64,000 bases of DNA from Nocardioides luti (GCF_014212315.1 NZ_JACKXE010000001.1:3472001-3536000); one strand, 5' to 3'. Counted from the stretch's first letter, positions 32,800 through 41,741 are shown. The notes: generated from the letters alone by a model not told the origin. Made by a program: numbers and translations.

Positions 32800-34952
32800 C
32801 GGACCCGCCCGGCGGCCAGGGCGGCGGCTCGGCCGCTCACGAACGCACCTGGCTGCTGGTCGCCCTGGCGGCGGTCTGGCTCGCGTGGGCCTTCCCCCTG
32901 CTCGGGGACGGCCGGCACTACTTCCAGGGCGACACCGCGAACGCGTACTACGGCTGGTTCCACCACTTCGGCACGGCGCTGCTGCACGGCCACTGGCCGA
33001 TGTTCGACGCCCAGGCCGGCTCCGCGGGCAACCCGCTCGCCGAGGGGCAGGAGGGGCTCTACAGCCCGCTGACCGCCCTCATCGCCGTGGGCGCCGCGGT
33101 GGCGCCGCAGGTCGTCGTCTACGCCACGCTGGTGAAGTTCGCCATCGTCACGATCTCCGTCACGGGCGTCTTCGCCCTGGCGAGGTCGTACGCCGTCCGC
33201 CCGGGTCTGGCCGCTGCGGCCGCCGTCGCCGTGCCGCTGTGCGGCTTCACCCTCACCAACGACGCCCCGCGCTGGGTGGCCGGCCAGCTGGTCGCCGCGC
33301 TGCTGCCGTGGGCCTGGTGCACCGCCCGCCGGATGCTGGCCGGCGGGCACCCGTGGCCGGCGCTGCTGAGCGCGGCGCTCGTGGTCACGACCGGCTACGT
33401 CTTCGGGACGATGTACCTCGCGCTCGTCCTGGGTGGGCTGCTCCTGGAGCGGCTGGTCGCGCGCGAGTGGGTCGCCGTGCGCCGGCTGCTCCTGCTCGGC
33501 GTCTTCTGTGCCCTGCTCGCGGTCACGGTCTACCTGCCGGGGATCCTGACCGCGCCCGTGACCTTCCGCAACGCCTGGACCGTCGGCGGCGACGGCTTCC
33601 TCCAGATGGACCCACTCACCCTGCTGCTCACCGGCCAGCCGACCACCGTCCCGCCCACGGTCGACCTGCTCCCGGACCCCGTGCTGGGCGCCCGGCAGGT
33701 GCCGTTCACCTACGTCGCGTGGTTCCTGCCCGTGCTCCTCTGGCTCGACCCGGCCCGGCTGCGCGGGCGCGGGCCGACCTGGATCTCGCTGCTGGTGCCG
33801 CTCGTGCTGACGGCGGTCTGGACGCTGCTGCCCTACAACATGGGCCCGATCCGGATGCCCGGCCGCGTGATGTCCGCGCTGAGCCTCGCGCTGGTGCTCC
33901 TCGTGGTCGTGCTGCTCGACCGGGCCGTGGTCCGCCGCCCGGGGCCGGTCCGGATCGGCGCGACCCTGGTCTGGGCGGTCGGGGCCGCGGTGCTGGCCGC
34001 CCTGCTGCACCCCGCGAGCGCCTGGCTGCAGGTCGCCGGTGGCGCGGCGGTGGTGGTCGGTCTGGTGGTCGCGACCTGGGCGGCCCGCCGCGGCCGTGGC
34101 CTCCCCGTCGTGCTCGTGGCGGCCTCGGTCGGTGTGGCCGTCCTGCAGCTCGCCCTCCTGCCCGACTCGATCGGCGGGCAGCGCCACGCGCCGTCGCACC
34201 TGGACGACTATCCCGCGGTGCTGCAGGACAGCCGGGGCGACGTCTTCGCGATCGGCCTCACCCGCACGGCCATCGACACGCACCCCGAGGTGTCGCAGGC
34301 GATGCTCACCGGCAGCATGTGGGACCTCACCGGGAAGCCGGTCCACAACGGCTACACGACGATCGGCTTCCGCGGCTACAACGACCGGTTCTGCCTGCGC
34401 TACAACGGCGAGGCCTGCCCGGCCGCCCTCGCCGCGATGTTCACGGTGCAGCCCGAGACCGGGCTGCGGTGGGTCGACCTGCACGCGATCAGCACGCTGG
34501 TCCTGTACGACGACCCCGACGTCCCGGTGGGGGACCCGCCCGCAGGCTGGCACGTGGCCGGGCGCAACGGCGTCGTGGTCACCTGGGTCCGTGACGACGT
34601 CGTGCCCACCGCCGGCGGCGTCGTGTGGTCGTCGGCCGGGACGCAGGTGCACCAGGTCGCGCAGTCCGAGACGAGCACGTCGTTCGTGGTCGACGCGGTG
34701 GGGGACGACCCGAGCGTGGTCCTGAGCCGCCTGGCCTGGCCCGGCTACGAGGTCGACGGCGCGCGGTTCGGGTCACCGCTCGAGCGCCAGCTGGTCCGGG
34801 TCGAGCTCGACCCCGACCGGGTGGGGGAGACCGTCACGGTGACCTTCCGCCCGCCCGGGTGGCACCTGGAGCTGGCGACGCTCGGCGGGGCGGTGCTGCT
34901 GGGTGCCGGCTGGTGCGTGGTCGCGAAGCGCCGGCGTCGCGCCGTCGGCTAG
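32796..34952 (+). CDS. Large multi-pass membrane protein, YfhO/GT-C-like
   Basis: 718 residues starting at a GTG that overlaps the epimerase stop. About 12-13 hydrophobic helices in the first 470 residues, an extracytoplasmic domain of about 230 residues (from LPDSIGGQRHAPSHLDDYP), and a final helix before a basic tail. The first loop FPLLGDGRHYFQGDTANAYYGWFHHFG with acidic residues resembles the catalytic loop of GT-C enzymes, which use polyprenyl-phosphate sugars on the outer face of the membrane. A glycosyltransferase role is therefore likely but not proven. Last gene of the operon; its stop overlaps that of the convergent TetR gene. Confidence 0.78.
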   Translation: MTDPPGGQGGGSAAHERTWLLVALAAVWLAWAFPLLGDGRHYFQGDTANAYYGWFHHFGTALLHGHWPMFDAQAGSAGNPLAEGQEGLYSPLTALIAVGAAVAPQVVVYATLVKFAIVTISVTGVFALARSYAVRPGLAAAAAVAVPLCGFTLTNDAPRWVAGQLVAALLPWAWCTARRMLAGGHPWPALLSAALVVTTGYVFGTMYLALVLGGLLLERLVAREWVAVRRLLLLGVFCALLAVTVYLPGILTAPVTFRNAWTVGGDGFLQMDPLTLLLTGQPTTVPPTVDLLPDPVLGARQVPFTYVAWFLPVLLWLDPARLRGRGPTWISLLVPLVLTAVWTLLPYNMGPIRMPGRVMSALSLALVLLVVVLLDRAVVRRPGPVRIGATLVWAVGAAVLAALLHPASAWLQVAGGAAVVVGLVVATWAARRGRGLPVVLVAASVGVAVLQLALLPDSIGGQRHAPSHLDDYPAVLQDSRGDVFAIGLTRTAIDTHPEVSQAMLTGSMWDLTGKPVHNGYTTIGFRGYNDRFCLRYNGEACPAALAAMFTVQPETGLRWVDLHAISTLVLYDDPDVPVGDPPAGWHVAGRNGVVVTWVRDDVVPTAGGVVWSSAGTQVHQVAQSETSTSFVVDAVGDDPSVVLSRLAWPGYEVDGARFGSPLERQLVRVELDPDRVGETVTVTFRPPGWHLELATLGGAVLLGAGWCVVAKRRRRAVG

Positions 34953-35542
34953 GCGGGCGGGGCCAGGCCCGGCAGGGCGTCGCCGAAGGCGCACAGGGTG
35001 AGGGCCGACAGGGGACTCTGCGGGTCGACGTGCTCGGGTGCCCGCATCGAGATCATCACGTTGAGCAGCATCCCGTAGGCCACGAAGTCACGCGCCTGCT
35101 CGTCGTCCCAGCCGGTGCGCTTGATGGTCGCGAACACCTCGCCCATGCAGCGCCGGGCGGCGGCCGCGATCTCCTCGGTGCCGCCGGACGAGAAGCCGTG
35201 CATCATCACCTGCAGGAAGTCGCGGTCCTCGAGCAGCTCGCTGTAGGCCATCCCCATCCGGGCCTTGTCGTCCTCGCTGGCCGGGTCGAAGTCGCCGTCG
35301 TCCAGGACGGCCGCGAAGGCGTCGCGGATCCGCCCGACGGCACGCTCGAAGACCTCGAGGAACAGCTCGAGCTTGGTGCCGAAGATCCGCACGACGTACG
35401 GCTGCGACACCCCGGCCTCGCGGGCCACCGCGTCGGTGCTGGTGCCGTGGAACCCGCCCCGCGCGAACGCCCGGGTCGCCGCCTCGAGCACGAGCTCGCG
35501 GCGGTCGTCGGCGCTCATCCGGGGGATGCGTTCGGTGCTCAC
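34949..35542 (-). CDS. TetR family transcriptional regulator
   Basis: 197 residues. N-terminal helix-turn-helix about 12-60 (RELVLEAATRAFARGGFHGTSTDAVAREAGVSQPYVVRIFGTKLELFLEVF), C-terminal ligand-binding helices. Divergent from the DHA2 efflux transporter with 82 bp between starts, the classical arrangement for a drug-responsive repressor acting on itself and the pump. On the minus strand TAACCT (35550-35555) lies 7 nt before the GTG start, so the gene is probably leaderless. Confidence 0.92.
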   Translation of the reverse strand: MSTERIPRMSADDRRELVLEAATRAFARGGFHGTSTDAVAREAGVSQPYVVRIFGTKLELFLEVFERAVGRIRDAFAAVLDDGDFDPASEDDKARMGMAYSELLEDRDFLQVMMHGFSSGGTEEIAAAARRCMGEVFATIKRTGWDDEQARDFVAYGMLLNVMISMRAPEHVDPQSPLSALTLCAFGDALPGLAPPA

Positions 35543-35544
35543 GC

Positions 35545-35592
35545 TTGACAGGTTATCACTTGATTACTTAACCTCGCGGCATCAAGTAATCA
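35545..35592. promoter_or_regulatory. TetR operator and divergent promoter region
   Basis: An AT-rich island. TGATTACTT (35561-35569) is inverted as AAGTAATCA (35584-35592), and AGGTTA (35550-35555) is inverted as TAACCT (35569-35574). The latter left arm is also the -10 box of the tetR gene. TTGACA at 35545-35550 with TTAACC at 35568-35573 (17-bp spacer) could drive the transporter. Two overlapping symmetric sites covering both promoters fit autoregulated repression. Confidence 0.65.
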
Positions 35593-35624
35593 TTCAATGC
35601 CTTCTTCCACTCCCAGGGGTCACC

Positions 35625-37061
35625 ATGTCCGTCCTCCCGCCCGAGGTCCTCGCCCCGGCTCCGTCCGTCGACACCCAGCAGGCACCTCGGCCGCAGCGCC
35701 GCGTGCCGGTCTGGCTGGCCGTGGTCGCCGCCTCGCTCCCGATGTTCATGGCCACGCTCGACAACCTCGTGATGACCACGGCGCTGCCCGTCATCCGCGC
35801 CGACCTCGGCTCCACGGTCGGCCAGCTGTCGTGGTTCATGAACGCCTACACGCTCGTCTTCGCCACCTTCATGCTGCCGGCGGCCACGCTCGGCGACCGG
35901 CTCGGCCGGCGCCGGATGATGCTGGTGGGCCTCTCGGTCTTCACGCTCGCGTCGATCGCCTCGGCGCTCAGCACCACCTCGGAGGCGCTGATCGCCGCCC
36001 GGGCCGTGCAGGGCCTGGGCGCCGCGGCGATCATGCCGCTCTCGTTGAGCCTGCTCGCGGCCGCCGTCCCGCCCGCCCGCCGCGCGGTCGCGATCGGGGT
36101 GTGGGGCGGGGTCTCCGGCCTGGGCGTCGCGCTCGGTCCGGTCATCGGCGGCGCCGTCGTCGAGGGCGTGAGCTGGCAGGCGATCTTCTGGCTCAACGTC
36201 CCGGTCGCCGTCGTCGCGCTGCCGCTGCTCCTGGTGGCCGTCCCCGAGTCGCGCGGCCTGTGGCAGCGCCTCGACCTCCCCGGCACGGCGATGCTCGGTG
36301 GCGCGGTGTTCCTCGGCATCTGGGGGATCGTGCACGGCAACGACGACGGGTGGACCGACCCGTGGGTGCTGGGTCCGCTCGTCGCGGCCGCGCTGCTCGT
36401 CCCGGCGTACGCCGTGTGGGCCCGCGGACGGGCGCACGCGGTGCTGCCGCTGCGGCTCTTCTCCTCGCGCGGCTTCTCGGTGGCCAACGTCATCGGCCTC
36501 TTCTTCACGCTCGGCATGTTCGGGACGGTCTTCCTGCTCTCGCAGTACCTCCAGATCGTCCAGGGCTACACGCCCCTCGAGGCCGGGCTGCGGACCCTGC
36601 CGTGGACGGCCGCGCCGATGGTGGTGGCACCGGTCGCCGGGATGCTCGCAGCGCGGACCGGGCTGCGCTCGCTGCTGCTCGTCGGGCTGACCCTGCAGAC
36701 GGCCTCGCTGGTGTGGTTCGCCGCGCTGACCGAGAGCGGGGCGGCGTACTCCTCCTTCGTGGTGCCGCTCGCGATGGCGGGCGTCGGCATGGGCCTGACG
36801 TTCGCGCCGAGCGCGACCGCGGTGCTGGAGGGGCTCCCCGAGGACGACTTCGCCATCGCCAGCTCGGCGAACTCCACGATCCGCGAGTTCGGCGTGGCCC
36901 TGGGGATCGCGCTGCTGACGGCGGTCTTCCTCGGGAACGGCGGACAGCTCACCCCGGCCGGCTACGACGGCGCGATCGGGCCGGCGCTGCTGACCGGCGC
37001 GGCGGCGGTGGCGGTCGCGGTGGTGGCGGCCCTCGTCGCTCCCGGACGGGTGCGTCGCTGA
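35625..37061 (+). CDS. DHA2-family (14-helix) MFS multidrug efflux transporter
   Basis: 478 residues with about 14 transmembrane helices. LPMFMATLDNLVMTTALPVIRADLG (motif D1-like), ATLGDRLGRRRMMLVGLSVFTLAS (motif A) and the motif C region GVSGLGVALGPVIGGAVVEGVSWQAIFWLNVPV are diagnostic of the EmrB/QacA group. Exports drugs or antibiotics with proton exchange. The ATG at 35625 has AGGGG 6-10 nt upstream; the frame open to 35265 crosses the divergent regulator. Regulated by the adjacent TetR protein. Confidence 0.93.
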   Translation: MSVLPPEVLAPAPSVDTQQAPRPQRRVPVWLAVVAASLPMFMATLDNLVMTTALPVIRADLGSTVGQLSWFMNAYTLVFATFMLPAATLGDRLGRRRMMLVGLSVFTLASIASALSTTSEALIAARAVQGLGAAAIMPLSLSLLAAAVPPARRAVAIGVWGGVSGLGVALGPVIGGAVVEGVSWQAIFWLNVPVAVVALPLLLVAVPESRGLWQRLDLPGTAMLGGAVFLGIWGIVHGNDDGWTDPWVLGPLVAAALLVPAYAVWARGRAHAVLPLRLFSSRGFSVANVIGLFFTLGMFGTVFLLSQYLQIVQGYTPLEAGLRTLPWTAAPMVVAPVAGMLAARTGLRSLLLVGLTLQTASLVWFAALTESGAAYSSFVVPLAMAGVGMGLTFAPSATAVLEGLPEDDFAIASSANSTIREFGVALGIALLTAVFLGNGGQLTPAGYDGAIGPALLTGAAAVAVAVVAALVAPGRVRR

Positions 37062-37091
37062 CGCTGTGGGACGCCGGGGCAGACTGTGCGC

Positions 37092-38087
37092 GTGACTCTG
37101 CGCGTGCCCCGGCGTCCCCGGTCGGTCCTGCTGACGGCCCTGCTCGTGGCGACGGCGTTGACCGGGTGCTCGTCGCCCGCCGAGGAGAAGCCCGTGGACG
37201 CCCAGGCCGTGAACCCGTTCTCCGAGGAGGCGGGGTACGCCGAGCCCGACTCGCGCGCGGCCCAGGCAGCCTCCCAGGCCGAGGCCGACGGTGAGAGCGA
37301 GAAGCAGCGGGTCTTCAGCCGCCTGGCCGCCGTGCCCCAGGGCATCTGGCTGACGCCGGAGGAGTACCCACCCGGCCAGGTCGGCCCCTACGTCACCTCC
37401 CTGGTCACGGCCGCCGACAAGGCGGGCAAGCTGCCGCTGCTCGTCGTCTACGGCATCCCCGACCGGGACTGCTCGGGCGGCTTCTCCGAGGGCGGGCTGA
37501 CCGCGGCGCGCTACCCCGCGTGGGTGCAGGAGATCGCGACCGCCGCCGGCGCGGCCGACCGGGTCGCGGTCGTGCTCGAGCCGGACGCGCTCGCGGCCGC
37601 CCTGCAGTGCGCCGAGCTCGACCAGCGGATCCGCCTGATGAAGGCGGCCGTCGACGCGCTCGCGAAGGCCGGCGTGACGACGTACGTCGACGGGGGCCAC
37701 TCCGACTGGATCTCGCCGACGGCCCTCGCGAAGCTGATGCGCGACGTCGGGGTGGCCAAGGTGCGCGGCTTCGCCACCAACGTCGCGAACTACCAGACCG
37801 ACGACGACGAGCGCGACTACGCCGGCAAGCTCTCCAAGCTGCTGGGCGGCGCCCACTTCGTGATCGACACCGGTCGCAACGGCAACGGCTCGACGTCGGA
37901 CTGGTGCAACCCGCCCGGACGCGCCTTCGGCACCGCTCCCGGCTTCGTCGACGACGGCACCGGCCTGGACGCCTTCGTCTGGATCAAGCCCCCGGGCGAG
38001 AGCGACGGCGAGTGCGGGGGAGGCCCTCCGGCGGGGGAGTTCTGGCCGGAGCGCACGATGGAGATCGCGGCCGCCTCCGGCTGGTGA
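37092..38087 (+). CDS. Lipoprotein glycoside hydrolase family 6 (cellulase/cellobiohydrolase-like)
   Basis: 331 residues. GTG at 37092 with CAGACT 6 nt upstream; an in-frame GTG at 37086 is an alternative. Lipobox ALTGC places acylated Cys near 25. The GH6 fold is clear: VVYGIPDRDCSGGFSEGG with the catalytic-acid loop, VVLEPDALA, TYVDGGHSDWISP, HFVIDTGRNGNG, CNPPGRAFG and WIKPPGESDGEC. GH6 enzymes are inverting beta-1,4-glucanases. A membrane-anchored single-domain form without a cellulose-binding module may act on a self-made beta-glucan rather than plant cellulose; a membrane GT2 synthase lies 2 kb downstream. Confidence 0.9.
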   Translation: MTLRVPRRPRSVLLTALLVATALTGCSSPAEEKPVDAQAVNPFSEEAGYAEPDSRAAQAASQAEADGESEKQRVFSRLAAVPQGIWLTPEEYPPGQVGPYVTSLVTAADKAGKLPLLVVYGIPDRDCSGGFSEGGLTAARYPAWVQEIATAAGAADRVAVVLEPDALAAALQCAELDQRIRLMKAAVDALAKAGVTTYVDGGHSDWISPTALAKLMRDVGVAKVRGFATNVANYQTDDDERDYAGKLSKLLGGAHFVIDTGRNGNGSTSDWCNPPGRAFGTAPGFVDDGTGLDAFVWIKPPGESDGECGGGPPAGEFWPERTMEIAAASGW

Positions 38088-38159
38088 TCCTCGCCAAGTC
38101 GGCCGCCCAACTGGTGGTGCGCCGCCCGCGGAACCTCCCATCGTTGTTAGCATTCGGGC

Positions 38160-39362
38160 ATGGGTGGGGAAGACTGGGTCGCGGTCATCGTCGAGGACGA
38201 TCCGGACGTGCGTGACCTGATCGACATCGTGCTCACCCAGTCCGGGTTCCGGACCGTGAAGACGGAGAACGGCACCGAGGGTGTCGAGGCCGTCCGGGTC
38301 CACAACCCCCTCATCACGACGCTCGACGTCAACATGCCGGGCATGGACGGCTTCGCCGTCGCCAAGCGGCTGCGCGAGTTCAGCAACACCTACCTGATCA
38401 TGATCACCGCGCTCGGCGACGAGATCGACGTCGTCCAGGGCTTCGAGGCCGGCGCCGACGACTACCTCGTCAAGCCGTTCCGCCCGCGCGAGCTGCGCGC
38501 CCGCGCCGACTCGATGCTGCGACGCCCGCGCTCGCGCCAGGACGCCCCGTCGAGCTGGACCGACGGCGACGCGCGCGAGGCCGAGCCGGCCCCCGCTGAG
38601 CCCACGGCACCGGCGGCGCCGCAGGAGGAGTCGTGGGCGGCCAAGGCGGCTCGCGACCTGACGGCCAACGCCCCGCTCTTCGCCCCCGAGACGCCGCGCT
38701 CCGCACCGGCCCCGGAGGCTCCGGCCCCGGCGGCGCCCGTCGCGCCCCAGCCGCCCGCCCAGCAGCCGGTCCAGCCGACCTACCAGCCGCCGGCCCCGGC
38801 AGCGCCCCCGGCGTACGTCCCGCCGCAGGAGCCGGCCTACCAGCCGCCCGCCCCGCAGCAGCCGGCCTACCAGCCGGCCTACCAGGCGCCCGAGCAGGCA
38901 CCCCCGGCCTACGAGCCCCCGCCGGCTGCACCTGCGTATCAGCAGCCCACCTACCAGCAGCCGGCGTACGAGCCCCCCGCTCCCGCACCCCGGCACGCCG
39001 CGCCGACGCCGGACGGCTCGCCCGTCCCCGAGGGCAACTGGGTGCGCTTCAACGGCCTGGTGCTCAACCAGGAGACCCGCGTGGTCACCGTCAGCGGCGG
39101 CTCGGTCGACCTGACCCGCACCGAGTTCGACCTGCTGGCCTCGCTGCTCGGCACCGGCCGACGCGTGCGCAGCAAGGCCGACCTGGTGCTGACGATGCGC
39201 GGGCAGCAGTACGTCACGTCGTACTTCGTCAACGAGGCCGACAAGCGGTCCGTCGAGGTCCACATCGCGAGCCTGCGCCGCAAGCTCGGCGACGAGGGGT
39301 CCTCCCCGCGCTACATCGAGACCGTGCGCGGGGTCGGCTACCGCCTCGCCGAGGCGGCCTGA
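38160..39362 (+). CDS. OmpR-family response regulator with long Pro/Gln-rich linker
   Basis: 400 residues against about 230 for the family. Receiver domain about 6-120 (acidic pocket E12-D13-D14, phosphoacceptor D56 in TTLDVNMPG, K105 in LVKPFRP). Residues about 123-285 are a low-complexity linker of Ala, Pro, Gln and Tyr with repeated YQPP / AYQ units. Residues 292-400 are a winged-helix Trans_reg_C domain ending GVGYRLAEAA. No histidine kinase gene is adjacent, so the partner is unknown. TAGCAT at 38148-38153 lies 6 nt before the ATG (leaderless). Confidence 0.92.
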   Translation: MGGEDWVAVIVEDDPDVRDLIDIVLTQSGFRTVKTENGTEGVEAVRVHNPLITTLDVNMPGMDGFAVAKRLREFSNTYLIMITALGDEIDVVQGFEAGADDYLVKPFRPRELRARADSMLRRPRSRQDAPSSWTDGDAREAEPAPAEPTAPAAPQEESWAAKAARDLTANAPLFAPETPRSAPAPEAPAPAAPVAPQPPAQQPVQPTYQPPAPAAPPAYVPPQEPAYQPPAPQQPAYQPAYQAPEQAPPAYEPPPAAPAYQQPTYQQPAYEPPAPAPRHAAPTPDGSPVPEGNWVRFNGLVLNQETRVVTVSGGSVDLTRTEFDLLASLLGTGRRVRSKADLVLTMRGQQYVTSYFVNEADKRSVEVHIASLRRKLGDEGSSPRYIETVRGVGYRLAEAA

Positions 39363-39368
39363 CCCCTC

Positions 39369-39390
39369 CCCGGGCCGGTGCCGGCCCGGG
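39369..39390. terminator. Bidirectional hairpin terminator
   Basis: CCCGGGCCGG (39369-39378) and CCGGCCCGGG (39381-39390) form a 10-bp stem with a nominal 2-nt loop between the convergent response-regulator and lipoprotein genes (stops at 39362 and 39396). Confidence 0.75.
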
Positions 39391-39395
39391 ACGCT

Positions 39396-40121
39396 CTAGT
39401 TCGCGTCGACCGGGATCTGGGCGACGTCGGTCTTCTTCTTCGAGCTGAAGATCGCGATCGGCACGGTCTGCCTGATCTTGCGCTCGTAGAACTTCGCCGA
39501 GCCGGGCGACGTCTGGATGTGCACGGTGGCGGTGAAGAGCAGGTCGATGCCGCGGGTGTCCAGCGACGTCGGGCCGATCTTCTGGTTGCGGAGCTCGAAG
39601 GCACCCTTCGGCGAGGTGATGATCATCCCGTAGCGGGTGGTCACGGGCTCGGGGTCGAAGGTGATCTCCTTCGCGACGGCCTTGAGGTTGTACGGGTGCT
39701 GCGTCCGGCCGCCGCCGGTGGTCTTGGTCCGCGACGTCACCTCGATGTCGCTCAGGTAGACCTTGCGCTTGGTCGCGAAGCGGTCGCGGATCGCGCGGTT
39801 CAGGTCGTAGGCCTGGAAGGTGAACGAGAAGAACTTGTTGCCGCGGGGGTACCACTCGTTGGTGCGCGGCGTCGACTTCGTGGGGTAGAGCGTGTAGACG
39901 AAGTCGAGGCCGTTGACCTCGATGTGCGACTGGAACGTGCCGTCGCGCGTGAACTGCGAGTCGTACGGCGTGGGCGTCGCGCTCGGCACGGCGCTCGTCT
40001 TCGACGAGCCGGGGTCGTCGCTCGTGCCGATGCCGACGATGGAGCAACCGGACAGCAGGGCCGACGTCGCCACGAGGCCGGCGAGGGCGCTCGCCAGTCG
40101 GGTGCGGACGGGTCGGTTCAT
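39396..40121 (-). CDS. Lipoprotein of unknown function next to a membrane glycosyltransferase
   Basis: 241 residues. ATG at 40121 has AGGAG 6 nt upstream. Signal with lipobox LLSGC, then a Ser/Thr/Pro linker and a beta-rich body (FQSHIEVNGLDFVYTLYPTKSTPRTNEWYPRGNKFFSFTFQAYDLN ... KVYLSDIEVTSRTKTTGG). No family recognised. It starts 48 bp after the stop of the upstream glycosyltransferase gene, so they likely share a transcript; a role in export or anchoring of the glycan is inferred. The large open frame reading in from 41729 is a shadow of the glycosyltransferase. Confidence 0.8.
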   Translation of the reverse strand: MNRPVRTRLASALAGLVATSALLSGCSIVGIGTSDDPGSSKTSAVPSATPTPYDSQFTRDGTFQSHIEVNGLDFVYTLYPTKSTPRTNEWYPRGNKFFSFTFQAYDLNRAIRDRFATKRKVYLSDIEVTSRTKTTGGGRTQHPYNLKAVAKEITFDPEPVTTRYGMIITSPKGAFELRNQKIGPTSLDTRGIDLLFTATVHIQTSPGSAKFYERKIRQTVPIAIFSSKKKTDVAQIPVDAN

Positions 40122-40168
40122 GGGGGACTCCTGGGACGGGTGGTGGACGGCGGACGGGGTCCGTCGGG

Positions 40169-41653
40169 TCATGCCTTGAAGCCCCGGTAGCGGCGCATCG
40201 ACTTCATGATCATCCACACGGTCTGCAGGATCGTGATGATGCCGAGGATCGGCCAGCCGACGGCCAGGATGTTCGAGGTCGTCTCGATCGGGATCTGGGT
40301 CCAGGCGACGCCGATGCCGGCGAGGAAGACGGCCAGGGCGAGGAAGGGGTAGAGCCACGCGGTGCCCTTGCCCCGCTCGGCCTTGGCCTGGGCCGCCCAG
40401 TTGTCGGTCTGCTGGCGGCTGAAGAACTTCAGCCAGGCGCGCACGAAGTGGCCCATGCGGACCATCATGTAGAGCTCCGCCGGGAAGACCAGCAGGACGA
40501 AGAGGTAGTCCTTGCGGTTGCGGAACTGCATCGAGTGCGCGACGCGGAAGTTCAGCCAGACGGCGGCGACCGGCGGGACGATCCACCAGGCGCGGAAGAC
40601 GAAGGCGTTGATGGTCAGGGCGCCCATCAGCAGGATGAAGAACATCAGGCGGGTGGTCATGTTGATGACCATCGAGAGGTGCTCGAACCACCGCAGCCGC
40701 AGGTTGGGGTGGAAGGGCTGGCCCTTGGTGTCGCCGCGCTGGCCGGGCCACATCAGGTCGATGGCGCCGAAGTTCCACTTGACCTGCTGGGCGTCCAGCG
40801 AGCGGAGGGTGTTCATGCCGCCGACGTGGGCGCGGGCCCGGGCGCTGATCTTGGTGAGGTAGCCGGCGCTCTTGATCTGCAGCGACAGGAGGGAGTCCTC
40901 GACCTCGCTGTCGTTGACCCACGGGGTGCGCTGGTGGCTGTCGCGCAGCACGTCGCGCAGGGCCTGCGTGGAGAAGATCGAGAACTGGCCGCCGAGGACC
41001 GCCATGTTGCGGCCCTTGAGCATGTTCTGCATGTTGAAGGCGGAGAACTGCGCACGCTGGCCGGCGATGAGGAACTTCTCGATCGGGCCCTTGAGCGCGC
41101 TGTCGTCGATGCTGTAGACCGCGGAGATGCCGCCGATCCGGTCGTCGCTGGCGATCTCGTTGATGAGGTGCTCGACGGCGTCCGGCTCGGGGGTCGTGTC
41201 GCCGTCCACGCCGAGGAGGTAGTCCATCGTCTCGACCAGGCTGTAGCCGTAGTTGAGCGCGCCGACCTTCTTGTCGGGGTTCTTGCCGATGTCGTGGACG
41301 TAGATGACCGTGCTCTGCTCGCCCGTCGCGGTCTGGCGGGTGTGCGGACCGGCGTAGTGGCTGGCGACCTCGACCGAGTCGTCGCTGGTGTTGTTGATGA
41401 TGACGTGGATGGCGTCCGGCAGGCGGGTCTGCTGGAGCAGGGAGTCGAGCACGCCGGCGATGGTCTCGCCCTCGTTGTACGCCGGGATGACGCACCCGAT
41501 CGTGGGGCGGTAGGTCGGGATCGACTGGACCTCGTCGAGGAACTGGTCGGCGTAGGCGGACAGGCTCGGGTCGGGCGCCCGGACGTAGCGCGGGTCCTCG
41601 AGGCCGTCCGGCAGCAGCCAGGTGGCTTCCGGGCTCAGGCTGTTCGGGTCCAC
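40169..41653 (-). CDS. Membrane family 2 glycosyltransferase (polysaccharide synthase-like)
   Basis: 494 residues. Catalytic domain about 45-300: PTIGCVIPAYNEGETIAGVLDSLLQQT, INNTSDDS, LGVDGDTTPEPDAVEHL (DxD), and a VNDSEVEDSLLSLQIKSAGY segment corresponding to the acceptor-site ED motif. Four to six C-terminal helices (about 330-480). It resembles processive beta-glycan synthases such as poly-GlcNAc or hyaluronan/cellulose synthases, though the terminal QxxRW motif is not obvious (RLRWFEH may stand in). GTG start with AGGAG 8 nt upstream. Followed by a lipoprotein gene; two direct repeats upstream may bind a regulator. Confidence 0.87.
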   Translation of the reverse strand: MDPNSLSPEATWLLPDGLEDPRYVRAPDPSLSAYADQFLDEVQSIPTYRPTIGCVIPAYNEGETIAGVLDSLLQQTRLPDAIHVIINNTSDDSVEVASHYAGPHTRQTATGEQSTVIYVHDIGKNPDKKVGALNYGYSLVETMDYLLGVDGDTTPEPDAVEHLINEIASDDRIGGISAVYSIDDSALKGPIEKFLIAGQRAQFSAFNMQNMLKGRNMAVLGGQFSIFSTQALRDVLRDSHQRTPWVNDSEVEDSLLSLQIKSAGYLTKISARARAHVGGMNTLRSLDAQQVKWNFGAIDLMWPGQRGDTKGQPFHPNLRLRWFEHLSMVINMTTRLMFFILLMGALTINAFVFRAWWIVPPVAAVWLNFRVAHSMQFRNRKDYLFVLLVFPAELYMMVRMGHFVRAWLKFFSRQQTDNWAAQAKAERGKGTAWLYPFLALAVFLAGIGVAWTQIPIETTSNILAVGWPILGIITILQTVWMIMKSMRRYRGFKA

Positions 41654-41721
41654 GCGTCTCGTCTCCTGTCGGGGCCGAGGGAGGGGCGGCCCGGTGTTTC
41701 GTGAGACCAGTCTGCTGAGGC

Positions 41722-41741
41722 CACCTCAAGGGTCACCTCAA
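41722..41741. repeat. Tandem direct repeat CACCTCAA-N4-CACCTCAA, candidate regulator site
   Basis: Two exact 8-bp repeats spaced 12 bp start to start lie 69-88 bp upstream of the glycosyltransferase start (TTGAGGTG on its coding strand). Response regulators of the OmpR family typically bind such head-to-tail repeats one helical turn apart, and an OmpR-family regulator gene is 2.4 kb away. The link is inference. Confidence 0.45.

Noticed and set aside
35568..39263. 1,231-residue minus-strand open frame antisense to the efflux, GH6 and response-regulator genes
   Set aside because: Spans three well-supported genes and their intergenic regions; low-complexity composition; a frame shadow of high-GC DNA.
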